Positions 9,129-20,852 are shown, counted from the first letter of the stretch. The stretch is 64,000 nucleotides of DNA from Malaciobacter pacificus (GCF_004214795.1 NZ_CP035928.1:2170001-2234000), one strand, 5' to 3'. Notes: generated by a model not told the origin, from the sequence alone. Numbers and translations are program-made.

Positions 9129-10616
9129 ATGAGTGCAGATATTCTTTCATTTATCATATTTTTACCAGCAGTTGTTGCATTTGGTTTAATGCTTACAACA
9201 AGGGATATTAACACAATTAGAAATATTGCATTTTTAACTACAACTGTTATTCTAGCTCTTGTATTAAAAATTTATATTGAATTTGAACCAAGTTCAGGTA
9301 TGCAATTTGTTACAAATGTAGCTTGGATTGAGACTTATGGGATTAATTATTATATTGGACTTGATGGTTTTTCTTTAACAATTTTAATGATGATTGCAAT
9401 ACTTATTCCAACTTCTTATTTACTTTTATGGGAAGGAAAAACTAAAGGTTATTGGATAAATATGCTTTTAGTTCAAAGTGGTGTTACTGGAACTTTACTT
9501 TCACTTGATGTAGTTTTATTCTACTTCTTTTGGGAAGTTATGCTTTTACCTGTATTTTTAATGATTGGTCAATATGGATTTGGAAATAAAGTATTTACTA
9601 CTATTAAAGTAACTGTTTACACAATGGTGGGTTCACTTCTTATGTTTGTAGCAATTTTATATCTTGGAGTTGCTTATCATAATGAATTTGGAGTTTGGTC
9701 ATTTGCTTATGATGAACTAACAAAAATTACTACTATTGGATATGATGTAAAAGTTTGGTTATTCTTAGCATTTTTAGCTGCATTTGCTATTAAAATACCA
9801 ATTTTCCCACTTCATACGTGGATTATGGAAACATATAAAAATGCTCCTACAGGTGCTGTTTTCTTATTGTCTTCAATTATGGCCAAACTAGGAGTTTATG
9901 CAATTGTTAGATTTATGATTCCAATTTTCCCAGATATTTATGTAGAGTTTTCAGCTTGGTTTGTAGCTATTGGATTATTTGGTTTAATTTACTTTGGAAT
10001 TGCTGCACTTATGCAAGATGATATTAAAAGAATGTTTGCATACTCTTCAGCTTCTCATCTTAGTTTTATAGCTGCTGGTATTTTTTCACTAAATGAATAT
10101 GGAATTAATGGTGCACTTTATTTAATCATTGCACACGCTATTGCAACTGGTGCGTTATTCTTATTAGTTGGTTTGATTCATGAGCAAACTGGATTTAAAA
10201 CAATCAAAGATTTAGGAGGGCTTGCAAAAAAAGCTCCTATTTTAACTTTTATATTTGCAATAATGCTTTTTGCAAATGTTGGATTACCAGGAACAAATGG
10301 ATTTGTATCAGAACTATTAATTATATTTGGTATTTATGAATTTAATCCAGCCCTTGGATACTTATCAGCTCTAACTGTAATAATTGGAGCTTCTTATATG
10401 TTATGGATGTTCCAACGAGCAATATTACAAGATAGACCTGAAGGTGCAAAAGAGCTTACAATGAGAGACTTAAAAATAAAAGAAATAATTGGTCTTACTC
10501 CTTGGGTAATTTTAGTATTCTTAATGGGCTTTTATCCAGAAATATTTATGAATAAGTTTGAGCCAACGGTAACTCACTATTTAAATGATATCTTACATAT
10601 TGGAGCAGCAAAATGA
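9129..10616 (+). CDS. nuoM: NADH-quinone oxidoreductase subunit M (proton channel)
   Basis: A 495-residue antiporter-like subunit. The start of the core is recognisable as [15 protein letters not shown]. Conserved proton-path segments are [39 protein letters not shown] and [20 protein letters not shown]. It overlaps nuoN by 4 nt and belongs to the membrane-arm part of the operon. Confidence 0.95.
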   Translation: MSADILSFIIFLPAVVAFGLMLTTRDINTIRNIAFLTTTVILALVLKIYIEFEPSSGMQFVTNVAWIETYGINYYIGLDGFSLTILMMIAILIPTSYLLLWEGKTKGYWINMLLVQSGVTGTLLSLDVVLFYFFWEVMLLPVFLMIGQYGFGNKVFTTIKVTVYTMVGSLLMFVAILYLGVAYHNEFGVWSFAYDELTKITTIGYDVKVWLFLAFLAAFAIKIPIFPLHTWIMETYKNAPTGAVFLLSSIMAKLGVYAIVRFMIPIFPDIYVEFSAWFVAIGLFGLIYFGIAALMQDDIKRMFAYSSASHLSFIAAGIFSLNEYGINGALYLIIAHAIATGALFLLVGLIHEQTGFKTIKDLGGLAKKAPILTFIFAIMLFANVGLPGTNGFVSELLIIFGIYEFNPALGYLSALTVIIGASYMLWMFQRAILQDRPEGAKELTMRDLKIKEIIGLTPWVILVFLMGFYPEIFMNKFEPTVTHYLNDILHIGAAK

Positions 10617-12133
10617 GTCAATTTTTATATTTAGTTCCAACAATAACTGTTTTAATTGGTGCTTTAACCTTGATGTTTATGAGTATGTATGATAGATTTA
10701 GTGTTAAAAATTTTATTACAGTTTCTTGTATATTTTTATTTATCGCACTTGGGTTTTCTTTAGTTGAAGTTACAAATTTATACTCTACACTACCTTATGA
10801 AAGCTTTTTAAACAATGTACTGATTTTTGACACATTTGCAAACTTTTTTGATGTGCTTTTAATTGGTGGTACAATTCTTACTTTACTAATTGGTGAGCAC
10901 TATTTCCAACACAGAAGTTATTTCAAAGGTGAGTTCTTTTCGATTCTTTTATTTGCCCTATTTGGAATGATGGTAATTGCGCATGCAAATGAATTGGTTG
11001 TAGCATATATTGCCCTTGAGATTGCATCATTTTCTGTATATATTATGGTTGGATATAATTCAAATGACCCAAAAAGAGTTGAAGCAATTTTTAAGTATTT
11101 AGTTTTAGGTTCATTTATTGGTGCATTTTATTTATTAGGTGTAGTTTTAGTTTATGGTGCAACTGCTACAACAAATTTAACGCAACTAGCAACATTTATC
11201 TCAAGTCATAGTAGTGAAGATTTAATTTTAGTTTATATTGGTTTAACTCTAATTTTATTTACATTTTTATTCAAAGTTGCAGCATTTCCATTCCAATCAT
11301 GGGTACTTGATGTGTACAGAGGTGCACCAATGGTTATCACTGCATTTATGGCATCAACATTTAAAATCGCAATTTTCTCATTTTTCTTAAGAACTATTCT
11401 TGACACAATTGCTCCAATTATTGATTTTTGGGATACAATCATTTCAGTTATAATCGTACTTACTTTAGTATTTGGTACTTGGTTAGCTATCACACAACAA
11501 ATTATTAAAAGAATGCTAGCTGCATCTTCAATAGTACATACAGGTTATTTATTACTAGCTTTTATTGCACTTAGCTATAAAGATGGAGAGGTTTTAAATA
11601 TTGATTCAGCATATGCAATCATGTTTTATTTAATTGCATATTTATTATCTGCACTTGGTTCATTTGGACTTGCTTCACATATTATTTCTGAAACAAATGT
11701 AAGAGTTACATATGATGATTTTAAAGGCTTAGCAAAAGAGAGACCTTTTTTAGCAGCTATGATGACAATCTTTCTATTTTCACTAGCTGGAATCCCATCA
11801 ACTATAGGATTTATTGGTAAATTTTACGTATTTACTGAAGCTATAAATGCTGGATATACAAGTTTAACTATTTTAGCAATTTTTGCAACAATTGTATCAG
11901 TTTATTACTATTTTAAACTAATTGCTATGATGTATTTTTATCCAACAAAGCAAGAGTGTGTATCAGAAGAGTTCAATGATAAAAGAGTTTCAACTTATGC
12001 AATTGCATTTGTTGCGATTCTTACAGTTCTAGGTGGAATTGGTTCAGCTATTGTATTCTTTATACCTGGTCTTACAATTGATACTTTAATCAATTTATCA
12101 CAAACAGCAGTGCAGTCTTTATTTTTAAAATAA
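10613..12133 (+). CDS. nuoN: NADH-quinone oxidoreductase subunit N (proton channel)
   Basis: A 506-residue antiporter-like subunit and the last gene of the nuo operon. Typical segments are [54 protein letters not shown] and [16 protein letters not shown]. After its TAA there is a 211-nt gap without a clear hairpin terminator before frdC. Confidence 0.95.
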   Translation: MSQFLYLVPTITVLIGALTLMFMSMYDRFSVKNFITVSCIFLFIALGFSLVEVTNLYSTLPYESFLNNVLIFDTFANFFDVLLIGGTILTLLIGEHYFQHRSYFKGEFFSILLFALFGMMVIAHANELVVAYIALEIASFSVYIMVGYNSNDPKRVEAIFKYLVLGSFIGAFYLLGVVLVYGATATTNLTQLATFISSHSSEDLILVYIGLTLILFTFLFKVAAFPFQSWVLDVYRGAPMVITAFMASTFKIAIFSFFLRTILDTIAPIIDFWDTIISVIIVLTLVFGTWLAITQQIIKRMLAASSIVHTGYLLLAFIALSYKDGEVLNIDSAYAIMFYLIAYLLSALGSFGLASHIISETNVRVTYDDFKGLAKERPFLAAMMTIFLFSLAGIPSTIGFIGKFYVFTEAINAGYTSLTILAIFATIVSVYYYFKLIAMMYFYPTKQECVSEEFNDKRVSTYAIAFVAILTVLGGIGSAIVFFIPGLTIDTLINLSQTAVQSLFLK

Positions 12134-12344
12134 GACTGTGTTGTTTTGTAACATAACTTATATAATTAATATATATAATTAATCTAACATTTATTTATAT
12201 ACTATCCCCATAAAATCGAACTTTATTTAAATTATTTTATATAAACTCGTTAATGCATCATTAACTATCTAAACAATTATCAAGACTCAATTAGCTATTA
12301 TAATGCTATTATTCAAAATCTAAAATCGTAGGAAAGGATAGACA
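12134..12344 (+). promoter_or_regulatory. nuoN-frdC intergenic region with candidate frd promoter
   Basis: A very AT-rich gap. A TATAAT hexamer at 12299-12304 lies about 40 nt before the frdC start and would give a leader of about 34 nt containing the purine-rich ribosome-binding site AGGAAAGGATAG. No -35 is evident, which is usual for sigma70 promoters in Campylobacterota. No strong nuo terminator is visible, so read-through is possible. Confidence 0.5.
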
Positions 12345-13145
12345 ATGAGTGACCTAATAGAAGGTTATTTAGGTAAAACTGTTGAGGGGAAAAAGAGCAG
12401 GTTACCTGCAAAACTTGATTATATTCAAAGTTTTACTGGAGGTTTTTTAGCTTTATTTATGTGGGCGCATATGTTATTAGTATCATCAATTCTTATTTCA
12501 GAAGAGTTTATGTACACTGTAACAAAGTTATTAGAGGGAAGTTTCATCTTTGAAGGTGGAAATCCATTATTAGTTACAATAGCTGCAGCATTTATTTTTG
12601 TTGTGTTTATTGTTCACGCTGCAATGGGTATGAGAAAGTTACCAGGCAACTTTAAACAATACCAAGTAATGAGAGCTCATGCTAAAAACATGGGACATGA
12701 TGATACAAAATTATGGTTTACTCAAGCATTTACTGGATTTGCAATGTTCTTCTTAGGTTCTGTTCACTTATATATCATCATGACTAATTCAGCTGATATT
12801 GGTCCTTATGCTTCATCTGACAGAGTTTGGTCTGAGTGGATGTGGCCTTTATATATTCTTTTATTATTAGCTGTTGAATTCCATGGAACAATTGGTCTTT
12901 ATAGATTATGTGTTAAATGGGGATGGTTTGATGGTGATAATCCAAGAGAGACTAGAAAAGCTCTTAAAAAAGTTAAATGGGGATTAACAGTATTCTTCTT
13001 AGTGTTAGGATTTGCTTCATTAGCAGCTTACATGAAAATTGGTATGGAACAAGTTGAGAGAAACAATGTAGGTAACAAATTCCAACCTCAAGCAAAAGTA
13101 ATGGAATACAAAATGATAAATAAAAATGTTGGAGGAATTGCATAA
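12345..13145 (+). CDS. frdC: fumarate reductase diheme cytochrome b subunit
   Basis: 266 residues, close to the Wolinella/Campylobacter FrdC length. It anchors FrdAB to the inner membrane and exchanges electrons with menaquinone. Candidate heme-ligating histidines sit in membrane helices: [32 protein letters not shown] and [13 protein letters not shown]. The gene order C-A-B with 1-nt overlaps is that of epsilonproteobacterial quinol:fumarate reductases, which can also serve as succinate dehydrogenase in TCA-cycle users such as this organism. Confidence 0.92.
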   Translation: MSDLIEGYLGKTVEGKKSRLPAKLDYIQSFTGGFLALFMWAHMLLVSSILISEEFMYTVTKLLEGSFIFEGGNPLLVTIAAAFIFVVFIVHAAMGMRKLPGNFKQYQVMRAHAKNMGHDDTKLWFTQAFTGFAMFFLGSVHLYIIMTNSADIGPYASSDRVWSEWMWPLYILLLLAVEFHGTIGLYRLCVKWGWFDGDNPRETRKALKKVKWGLTVFFLVLGFASLAAYMKIGMEQVERNNVGNKFQPQAKVMEYKMINKNVGGIA

Positions 13146-15130
13146 TGAAAATTAATTACTGTGATGCATTAGTTATTGGTGGAGGTTTAGCTGGTCTTAG
13201 AGCTGCAGTTGCTGCTCAAAAGAAAGGTCTTAACTCTATCGTTTTATCATTAGTTCCTGTTAAAAGATCTCACTCTGCAGCTGCTCAAGGTGGTATGCAA
13301 GCTTCTTTAGGTAACTCAAAAATGTCTGATGGAGATAATGAAGATTTACACTTTGCAGATACTGTAAAAGGAAGCGATTGGGGATGTGATCAAGAAGTTG
13401 CAAGAATGTTCGTACATACTGCACCAAAAGCAATTAGAGAATTAGCATCTTGGGGTGTGCCTTGGTCTAGAGTTAAAGCTGGTACTAGAGAAGCAGTTAT
13501 CAATGCTAAGAAAACGACTATTACTGAAGATGAAGATAGACATGGATTAATTACATCAAGAGACTTCGGTGGTACTAAAAAATGGAGAACTTGTTATACA
13601 GCTGATGCAACTGGACATACAATGTTATTTGGTGTTGCGAATGAAGCTTTAAAACACAATGTTGATATTAGAGATAGAAAAGAAGCATTATCATTAATCC
13701 ACGAAAATGGAAGATGTTATGGTGCAATCGTTAGAGATTTAATCACTGGAGAATTAGAAGCTTATGTTGCAATTGGTACATGTATTGCAACTGGTGGATA
13801 TGGAAGAGTATTTAAACAAACTACAAATGCTGTAATTTGTGAAGGTACAGGTGCTGCTATTGCACTTGAAACTGGTGTTGCAACACTTTCAAATATGGAA
13901 GCTGTACAATTCCACCCAACTCCAATCGTACCATCAGGTATTTTATTAACTGAAGGTTGTAGAGGGGATGGAGGAATCTTAAGAGACGTTGATGGTCACA
14001 GATTCATGCCAGATTACGAGCCAGAGAAAAAAGAACTTGCTTCAAGAGACGTTGTTTCAAGAAGAATGATTGAGCACATTAGAAATGGTAAAGGTGTACC
14101 TTCACCTTACGGATACCACGTATGGTTAGATATTTCTATTTTAGGTAGAGAGCATATTGAAAGAAACTTAAGAGATGTTCAAGAAATTTGTCAAATCTTT
14201 AATGGTATTGACCCAGCTGATGAAGGTAAAAAAGGATGGGCTCCTGTATTACCAATGCAACACTACTCAATGGGTGGTATTAGAACTAAACCAACAGGTG
14301 AATCAACTAGATTAGCTGGATTATTTGCTTGTGGTGAAGCAGCTTGTTGGGATATGCATGGATTTAATAGACTTGGAGGAAACTCTGTATCTGAAACTGT
14401 TGTTGCTGGTATGATTATTGGTAACTACTTCGCAGATTACTGTTTAGCAAATGATGTAACAATTCCTACTTCAACTGTTCAAAAATTCTTAGATGAGCAA
14501 GATGCATACTTAAATGAAATCTTAGCTTACAATGGTAGTGAAGATATCTTCAAAATCAAAAACAGAATGAAAGAATTAATGGATGAAAAAGTTGGTATCT
14601 TTAGAGATGGTCCAAACTTAGAAGCAGCTGTTGAAGAGTTAAAAGAGTTATTAGTTAAAACTAAGCAAATCAACGTTAAATCAAAAGAAAGAGCTGGTAA
14701 CCCAGAGCTTGAAGAAGCTTATAGAGTTCCAAGAATGTTAAAAGTTGCATTATGTGTTGCTAAAGGTGCTAGAGATAGAACTGAGTCAAGAGGGGCACAC
14801 TATAGAGAAGATTATTTAAAAAGAGATGATGCTAACTGGTTAAACAGAACATTATGTACTTGGCCAAATAAAGATGATTTAGAACCTACAATTGAATATG
14901 CACCATTAGACATTATGAAAATGGAAATGCCGCCAGCATTTAGAGGTTATGGAGCTAAAGGTATGATTATTGAACATCCAGAATCAGAGGTTAGACAAGC
15001 ACAAGTTGACGAAATTACTGAAAAAATGCAAGCAGAAGGTAAAGATAGACATGAGATTCAAGATGCTTTAATGCCATTTAATTTGCCTATGAATTATAAA
15101 GAAAGAAATGAAAGAGCAGGAGATAAATAA
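13145..15130 (+). CDS. frdA: fumarate reductase flavoprotein subunit
   Basis: A 661-residue FAD subunit carrying the dicarboxylate active site. Visible features are the N-terminal Rossmann motif ([17 protein letters not shown]), the flavin-attachment segment [12 protein letters not shown], the substrate-loop region [21 protein letters not shown], and the [14 protein letters not shown] region near the end of the FAD domain. Codon use and a very regular reading frame suggest high expression. It overlaps frdC and frdB by 1 nt each (TAATG junctions). Confidence 0.95.
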   Translation: MKINYCDALVIGGGLAGLRAAVAAQKKGLNSIVLSLVPVKRSHSAAAQGGMQASLGNSKMSDGDNEDLHFADTVKGSDWGCDQEVARMFVHTAPKAIRELASWGVPWSRVKAGTREAVINAKKTTITEDEDRHGLITSRDFGGTKKWRTCYTADATGHTMLFGVANEALKHNVDIRDRKEALSLIHENGRCYGAIVRDLITGELEAYVAIGTCIATGGYGRVFKQTTNAVICEGTGAAIALETGVATLSNMEAVQFHPTPIVPSGILLTEGCRGDGGILRDVDGHRFMPDYEPEKKELASRDVVSRRMIEHIRNGKGVPSPYGYHVWLDISILGREHIERNLRDVQEICQIFNGIDPADEGKKGWAPVLPMQHYSMGGIRTKPTGESTRLAGLFACGEAACWDMHGFNRLGGNSVSETVVAGMIIGNYFADYCLANDVTIPTSTVQKFLDEQDAYLNEILAYNGSEDIFKIKNRMKELMDEKVGIFRDGPNLEAAVEELKELLVKTKQINVKSKERAGNPELEEAYRVPRMLKVALCVAKGARDRTESRGAHYREDYLKRDDANWLNRTLCTWPNKDDLEPTIEYAPLDIMKMEMPPAFRGYGAKGMIIEHPESEVRQAQVDEITEKMQAEGKDRHEIQDALMPFNLPMNYKERNERAGDK

Positions 15131-15867
15131 TGAGTATTGAAAAAGGTAGAGATATTACAATATCAGTTTTAAAATTCAATCCAAGAAGTAAGGTTTCTAA
15201 ACCTCACTTTGTAGATTATCATTTAGAAGAGACTCCAGGTATGACTCTTTTCATTGCCTTAACAAAAATTAGAGAAGAGATGGATCCAGATTTATCATTT
15301 GACTTCGTATGTAGAGCTGGGATTTGTGGTTCTTGTGGTATGGTAGTAAATGGTAAGCCTGCACTTGCTTGTAGAACATTAATTGCTAACTACCCAACTG
15401 GGAAAATCCAATTAATGCCTATGCCAGCATTTGAGTTAATCAAAGATTTATCGGTTAATACTGGTAAATGGATGGATGCTATGTCAAAAAGAGTTCAGTC
15501 TTGGATTGTTGATAATGGTGGAGAAGAAGTTAACATTGCTAAAATGGAACAAAGAGTTGATCCAGAAGTTGCAAATGAAACTTTTGAGTTAGATAGATGT
15601 ATCGAATGTGGTATTTGTGTTGCTTCTTGTGGTACAAAATTAATGAGACCTGACTTTGTTGGACCTGTTGGATTAAACAGAGTTGCTAGATTTGAAGTAG
15701 ACCCTCATGATAAAAGAACTGCTGAAGACTTCTATGAGTTAATTGGTGATGATGATGGAATTTTTGGTTGTATGTCATTAATGGCTTGTGAAGACCATTG
15801 TCCAAAACACTTACCATTACAAAATAAAATTGCTTACTTAAGAAGAAAATTAGTAGCACTAAGATAA
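15130..15867 (+). CDS. frdB: fumarate reductase iron-sulfur subunit
   Basis: A 245-residue subunit wiring FrdA to the FrdC hemes. The [2Fe-2S] ligands are in [11 protein letters not shown] plus a distal CRT. The second domain has [12 protein letters not shown] and [12 protein letters not shown] for the [4Fe-4S] and [3Fe-4S] clusters. It is followed by two hairpins that terminate or attenuate transcription into the dynamin-like genes. Confidence 0.95.
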   Translation: MSIEKGRDITISVLKFNPRSKVSKPHFVDYHLEETPGMTLFIALTKIREEMDPDLSFDFVCRAGICGSCGMVVNGKPALACRTLIANYPTGKIQLMPMPAFELIKDLSVNTGKWMDAMSKRVQSWIVDNGGEEVNIAKMEQRVDPEVANETFELDRCIECGICVASCGTKLMRPDFVGPVGLNRVARFEVDPHDKRTAEDFYELIGDDDGIFGCMSLMACEDHCPKHLPLQNKIAYLRRKLVALR

Positions 15868-15869
15868 TT

Positions 15870-15893
15870 AATACGAAGGGTTTCCTTCGTATT
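15870..15893 (+). terminator. hairpin after frdB
   Basis: A perfect 10-bp stem, AATACGAAGG / CCTTCGTATT, with a GTTT loop starts 3 nt after the frdB stop. It lacks a long T run, so it could be an mRNA 3' stabiliser or a partial terminator. Confidence 0.65.
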
Positions 15894-15908
15894 ATAAAGC
15901 TCAAGTAT

Positions 15909-15944
15909 AAAAAGTTAAGTACCATTATTGGTATTTAACTTTTT
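15909..15944 (+). terminator. rho-independent terminator or attenuator before the dynamin-like genes
   Basis: AAAAAGTTAA pairs with TTAACTTTTT. An internal TACC/GGTA stem and one mismatch give about 14 bp around an ATTATT loop. The 3' arm ends in five T residues, and the A/T arms make it usable in both directions. It lies 20 nt before the start of the first dynamin-like gene, so that gene either has its own promoter or relies on read-through. Confidence 0.75.
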
Positions 15945-15963
15945 ATATTTTAGGGAGAGAGTT

Positions 15964-18321
15964 ATGAGCTTAGCAAACGACTATTTTTTACTATACCATG
16001 GTATTACATTTGAACAAAATTTAGATGTTGAGCCTATAGATTTAGATATTGACCATGATGCATATACTACCTATGCATTAGTTCTTGCAATCACTAGAAA
16101 AAGCTGTGATAGGATTGTTCCATTGACATCTTTTAAAACATTATGTCAAAAACTAAATGTAAAAGCACCTTCAAATATAGAAGAGTTAAATCACCTACAA
16201 CATAATATTATTGAAAATATTCATCAAACAAAAACTAAAGAGTTTATTGATACTTTACATGAAGCATTTGAATATCTAAAAAAAGAGAAAATGCTTAAAC
16301 TTGAAGGATTAAGCAAACTTATTTCACTGTTTGACCCTGAAGAATTAGATTTAAATACTCACTTAAATAGTATGGATAATCATGAAAATATTAAAGAAGA
16401 GAATAAATCTACATTTAAAGAATTAAAATCAATTTTAGAAAAAGTTATTGATGAAGTTAAAGAAGAAGTTTCAACAAATGAAAATTTCAAAGTAGAACTT
16501 GAAGAGACAAAAAGCTACTTAAACAATCAAAAATTCTCTATAGGAATTACTGGTGTTATGAATGCTGGTAAATCTACAATGTTAAATGCCCTTATGGGAA
16601 GAGAAATTTTAGGAAGTGCCGTTGTTCCTGAAACTGCAAACTTAACAATTGTAAAACACAATAAAACTGAAAAAGCAAAAGTTTACTACTGGAATAAAAA
16701 TGAGTGGAGTAGAATTGAGAACTCTGCAAAAGAGCTTGAATCTATGAGAGATTATGTTGCTGAAACTCAAAAGATTTTTGGAGATGAATTAAACTCATAT
16801 ATAAAAGAAGAATCAAGATATGATGAAGTTGAAATAAAAGATTTATCACTTTATACTTCAGCAGAAGCTAGTGGAAAAAAATGTAACTTAGTTAAATATG
16901 TTGAATTAGGTAGTGATTTAAACTTCTTAAAAGATGGAATTGAAATAGTTGATACTCCAGGATTAGATGACCCTGTTATTCAAAGGGAAGAAATCACTAA
17001 AGAGTATTTAGCTCAATGTGATATGATGCTTCATTTAATGAATGTATCTCAAAGTGCTACTTTAAAAGATGTTGAATTTATTATTGATGCCCTACTTTAC
17101 CAAAATATTTCAAAACTTTTAGTTGTAATTACAAGAGCTGATACTGTTTCTAAAGAAGAACTTGAAGAAGTTATTAACTACACAAAAACTTCAATTGAAA
17201 AACAACTAAAAGCTCAAAATAAAGATTCTCAGCTAGATTATATTTTAAAAACTATCAAATTTATTCCTATTTCTGGGAAAATGGCACTGTTACATAGAAC
17301 AGGAAGAGAACAAGAAGCCTTAGATGCTGGATTCAAACTTGAAGATACAGGAATTTTAGATATTGAGAACTATTTAAATGAAACTCTATTTGGTTCAAAC
17401 TCTCAAAAAGGTGAGATTGTAATTCAAAGTGCAAAATCACAAATAATAAAAACAATTGAAAAAGAGAATTTATCATTAAATTATGAGTTAAAACTTTTAT
17501 CTAAATCAAAAGATGAACTAGAAAAAGAGTTAAAAGAGTTCTCAAAAAGAAAAGAAGTAAATAAAAGAATCTTTGATGCAATGAATGAAGATATAAACTT
17601 TTATAAAACAGATTCTAAGAATTATATTGAATCACTTGAAACATTTTTACAAAGTGAATTAATTGAACTTCAAAATGTAATAAAACAAAGAGTTATAAGT
17701 GATGTTAGATACTCTTTTGAAAAAACTAAAAAAAGACCTGAAAACTCAAGAATAAAAGTTATTGTTCAAACAGCTATTAAAGATGGGATGATTGATATTA
17801 TTAGAGATTATAGATATAAATTTATTAAAAAATCTCAAAGTATTGGTGAGCAATGTGAACAAAAATATCAAGACTTTGGTTTTGTTGTTGGACATAAAAA
17901 TGATAACTTTGATGCAAGAGGTTTCTTCCAAGATGATTTTAAATCAGGTTTCTTAACTTCTAATAATGAAGTATTAGTAAGTCAAATTACAGGTGCTGTT
18001 TCAAAATCAAAAGCTAGTAAAATTAGTGAATTAGATAGAGAAATTGAAGGATACATAAAAGGTCAATTTATAGATATTGAAAATGATTTAAAATCAAAGA
18101 TTTCAAAAGTTTCTAATCACTTAGTTGAAACATTCTTTGAAACTTTAAATGCACCACTAATTAGAGTAAGACAAAAACTTGAAGATGAAGAGAAAATTTT
18201 ACAAAATCAAATAGAATCATTTGAACAAAATGATGAAAATAGATCAAATTTATCAATAGATATTCACAAGAAAATTAAAAAGTTAGATACTATTTCTAAT
18301 GAAATTAAAGGACTTATATAA
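15964..18321 (+). CDS. dynamin-like GTPase, first of a pair (Cj0411/DLP1-like)
   Basis: 785 residues from the ATG at 15964, which has AGGGAGAGA upstream; an in-frame ATG at 15928 lies inside the terminator and is unlikely. The GTPase domain begins near residue 195: G1 GVMNAGKST, G2 region ETANLTIVKH, G3 DTPGLDDP, G4 TRAD. A roughly 190-residue N-terminal extension and long C-terminal helices suit a bacterial dynamin membrane-remodelling protein. In C. jejuni, as I recall, frdCAB is likewise followed by the DLP1/DLP2 genes, whose products assemble as a hetero-oligomer. The exact cellular role is not known from sequence. Confidence 0.85.
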   Translation: MSLANDYFLLYHGITFEQNLDVEPIDLDIDHDAYTTYALVLAITRKSCDRIVPLTSFKTLCQKLNVKAPSNIEELNHLQHNIIENIHQTKTKEFIDTLHEAFEYLKKEKMLKLEGLSKLISLFDPEELDLNTHLNSMDNHENIKEENKSTFKELKSILEKVIDEVKEEVSTNENFKVELEETKSYLNNQKFSIGITGVMNAGKSTMLNALMGREILGSAVVPETANLTIVKHNKTEKAKVYYWNKNEWSRIENSAKELESMRDYVAETQKIFGDELNSYIKEESRYDEVEIKDLSLYTSAEASGKKCNLVKYVELGSDLNFLKDGIEIVDTPGLDDPVIQREEITKEYLAQCDMMLHLMNVSQSATLKDVEFIIDALLYQNISKLLVVITRADTVSKEELEEVINYTKTSIEKQLKAQNKDSQLDYILKTIKFIPISGKMALLHRTGREQEALDAGFKLEDTGILDIENYLNETLFGSNSQKGEIVIQSAKSQIIKTIEKENLSLNYELKLLSKSKDELEKELKEFSKRKEVNKRIFDAMNEDINFYKTDSKNYIESLETFLQSELIELQNVIKQRVISDVRYSFEKTKKRPENSRIKVIVQTAIKDGMIDIIRDYRYKFIKKSQSIGEQCEQKYQDFGFVVGHKNDNFDARGFFQDDFKSGFLTSNNEVLVSQITGAVSKSKASKISELDREIEGYIKGQFIDIENDLKSKISKVSNHLVETFFETLNAPLIRVRQKLEDEEKILQNQIESFEQNDENRSNLSIDIHKKIKKLDTISNEIKGLI

Positions 18322-20354
18322 TGAGTGCAAATTTAAAAATATTAGATAGTTTCATAAATGAATATAAACAAACTTATGTAAAACAAGAGATTACTTATGA
18401 TGAAGGGTTAGTAGGAGATATCAAAAGAGTAAAAGATAAATTACTTGATGAAAAATTCTTACCTTCAAGACAATTAGAAAGAATCTTAGATAAACAAATT
18501 AGAAAAGCTAGATATCCTATGGAAGTTGCAATTACTGGGCAATTTTCAGCTGGTAAATCAACTTTCTTAAATGCACTTTTATCAAAAAATATTTTACCAA
18601 CTGGTATTACTCCTGTGACATCTAAAGTTAATTTTATAAATTATGGTGAAGAGTATAAACTAAAAATTACATACTACTCAGGTGCACAAGAGTATGCTCC
18701 TATAGAAACAATTGCAGAGTTTACAGACCAAAGAAAAGATGAAATGAATGATATTAAATATCTTACTTTATATGCTCCAATGGATATATTAAAAGAAATT
18801 TCATTTGTTGATACACCTGGTCTTAACTCACAATCTCAAAGTGATACAGACACTACAAGAAGAGTTTTAAGAGATGTTGGTGGTATTATTTGGTTAACAT
18901 TAATTGATAATGCAGGTAAACAATCAGAAGTTAAAATACTTGAAGAGTATATGGAGCACTTTTCAGATAAAACACTTTGTGTACTAAACCAAAAAGATAA
19001 ATTTACACAAGAACAAATTGAAACTACTACTAAATATGTAAGTGAAAAGTTCTCAAAGTACTTTTCTCAAGTAACTCCAATATCAGCTAAAATGGCACTT
19101 GATTCAAGAGCTCATCAAAAAGATGTACTAATTGATAATAATGTTGATGCTATTTTAAAAGATTTTAAAAATGATTTAAAACAAAATATTGATACAGGGA
19201 ATTTAGATTTCTTTGGAGAAAAATATAAAGACTTTCAACATAAAATTAGAGAAATCAAATATAGTGATATTACAGAGAACTTAAAACTTTTAAATGACTC
19301 AAATATCCAAGAAGTTCTAGATTTTATTGATAATGAAATGAGACCAAAAGCTGCACAAGCAAAAGAGCACTCAATTAAAAATGACTTAAAAGGTATTTGT
19401 GATATTTTAATAAAAGAGTACCAAACTATAATTGGGGTTTATGATGCTTTAGTTTCAGTTTTAACAGACATTGAAGAGAGTATTTTAAACGAGTTTGAAG
19501 AGATTCATAAAAAATACAATAAACAACTTTTTACTATTTATAATTCACTTGAAGCGATTATGGAAAAAATTGCCCAAGAGACTTATAAAAATATTGAAAG
19601 AAGAAAAGCTATTAGATTTGAAGAATCTAAAGGTGGGTTTTTAAAAGGCGATAAAATTGAAAAAGTTGAATATGAAACTTATTGGATAAATGCTGATAAC
19701 ATCTATAAAAACCTATTTTATGATGATCAAACAATTGATAAAATGTTTAAAAGGTCAATTAAATTACTTAAAAATGTTGAGCTAGAAACTGATGAAGCAT
19801 TTAGAGAAGTTTATAGACACCTAAGAAAAGAGGTTAAAAAATGGCAAGAACCATATGAACTACTTAGAAAACACAGAGAAATTGCTTCTGATTTAGAGTT
19901 CTCAAACACAAGGCACTTTGCAGCTAAAGTATATGAAAATGTTTTAAGTAGTTATCACAGAGCCATTTTAGAAAATATTTCTGCTCTTAGAAAAAAGTTT
20001 GCATATTTTAATGGAGCCTTATCATACTCATATATTCAAACAACACAAGCAACAGTTGCACACTTTGAACAACAAATTCATGAATCAGAAGAGTTATACA
20101 AAAAAGAGCCAACAAGATTTTCTATTCAACACCCAAGACAAGAAGATATTATTGGTAAATTAAAAGCTAACTTTGGATTTGAGAAAATTGAAGACTTCTT
20201 AACTTCAAGAAGAAACTATTTATTTAAAATTGTTAATTACTCAAAAGAGCAATTTTTAGAAATAAATGAAGATAGAATAAAATTCATCAAATCTAAAGAA
20301 GCACAATATATTGAAAAAATTGCAGATTTAGAAAAAATCAAAGAGGAAATTTAA
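18321..20354 (+). CDS. dynamin-like GTPase, second of a pair (Cj0412/DLP2-like)
   Basis: 677 residues. GTPase motifs: G1 GQFSAGKSTFLNAL near residue 70, G2 region TPVTSKVN, G3 DTPGLNSQ, G4 NQKDK. The remainder is predicted helical stalk. The start overlaps the previous stop by 1 nt (TAATG), so the two proteins are probably made in a fixed ratio, as expected for partners. The N-terminal extension is shorter than in the first protein, matching the asymmetric C. jejuni pair. Confidence 0.85.
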   Translation: MSANLKILDSFINEYKQTYVKQEITYDEGLVGDIKRVKDKLLDEKFLPSRQLERILDKQIRKARYPMEVAITGQFSAGKSTFLNALLSKNILPTGITPVTSKVNFINYGEEYKLKITYYSGAQEYAPIETIAEFTDQRKDEMNDIKYLTLYAPMDILKEISFVDTPGLNSQSQSDTDTTRRVLRDVGGIIWLTLIDNAGKQSEVKILEEYMEHFSDKTLCVLNQKDKFTQEQIETTTKYVSEKFSKYFSQVTPISAKMALDSRAHQKDVLIDNNVDAILKDFKNDLKQNIDTGNLDFFGEKYKDFQHKIREIKYSDITENLKLLNDSNIQEVLDFIDNEMRPKAAQAKEHSIKNDLKGICDILIKEYQTIIGVYDALVSVLTDIEESILNEFEEIHKKYNKQLFTIYNSLEAIMEKIAQETYKNIERRKAIRFEESKGGFLKGDKIEKVEYETYWINADNIYKNLFYDDQTIDKMFKRSIKLLKNVELETDEAFREVYRHLRKEVKKWQEPYELLRKHREIASDLEFSNTRHFAAKVYENVLSSYHRAILENISALRKKFAYFNGALSYSYIQTTQATVAHFEQQIHESEELYKKEPTRFSIQHPRQEDIIGKLKANFGFEKIEDFLTSRRNYLFKIVNYSKEQFLEINEDRIKFIKSKEAQYIEKIADLEKIKEEI

Positions 20355-20360
20355 ACCTCT

Positions 20361-20852
20361 TTGAAACAAATCGCGCACTATCCAAAAAATATTCAAGAAC
20401 AAGTCAAATCTTTAATTGACAACAATAAACTAACTAACTATATAAAATCAAAATATCCAACTAAACATAATTACTCAAATGATAAAGCATTATATAATTA
20501 TGTAATGGATATCAAAAATAGATACTTTAAAAAATACCAAATTTCTAAAGCTATTTATGATGGAAAAATAAATGTTATTGACAATGCTTTAGGAATGCAT
20601 ACTTTTGTTTCAAGAGTTCAAGGTGGAAAACTAAAAGCAAAAAATGAAATCAGAGTTGCTAGCATGTTTAAAAATATGCCTGAAGATTTTTTAGAGATGA
20701 TAGTTGTTCATGAATTATCTCACTTCAAAGAAAAAGAGCATAACAAAGCTTTTTATGATATGTGTACTTATGTTATGCCTAACTATCATCAAATTGAACT
20801 TGATTTAAGAATTTATCTTATTCATTTAGATAGATTTGGGAAGCTATATTAA
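20361..20852 (+). CDS. YgjP-like zinc metalloprotease domain protein
   Basis: 163 residues with the HELSHFKEKEHNKAFYDM motif: the zinc-binding HExxH plus a downstream His six residues later, characteristic of the YgjP/DUF45 family. No signal peptide. The proposed start is TTG at 20361, 6 nt after the previous stop. The GAGGAA that could serve as ribosome-binding site lies inside a 7-bp inverted repeat spanning 20340-20362, so the start is uncertain. It is probably in the frd/dynamin transcript. Substrate unknown. Confidence 0.75.
   Translation: MKQIAHYPKNIQEQVKSLIDNNKLTNYIKSKYPTKHNYSNDKALYNYVMDIKNRYFKKYQISKAIYDGKINVIDNALGMHTFVSRVQGGKLKAKNEIRVASMFKNMPEDFLEMIVVHELSHFKEKEHNKAFYDMCTYVMPNYHQIELDLRIYLIHLDRFGKLY

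Noticed and set aside
15928-15963. Upstream ATG extending the first dynamin-like protein by 12 residues
   Set aside because: The codons lie within the terminator hairpin and have no ribosome-binding site; the ATG at 15964 has AGGGAGAGA.
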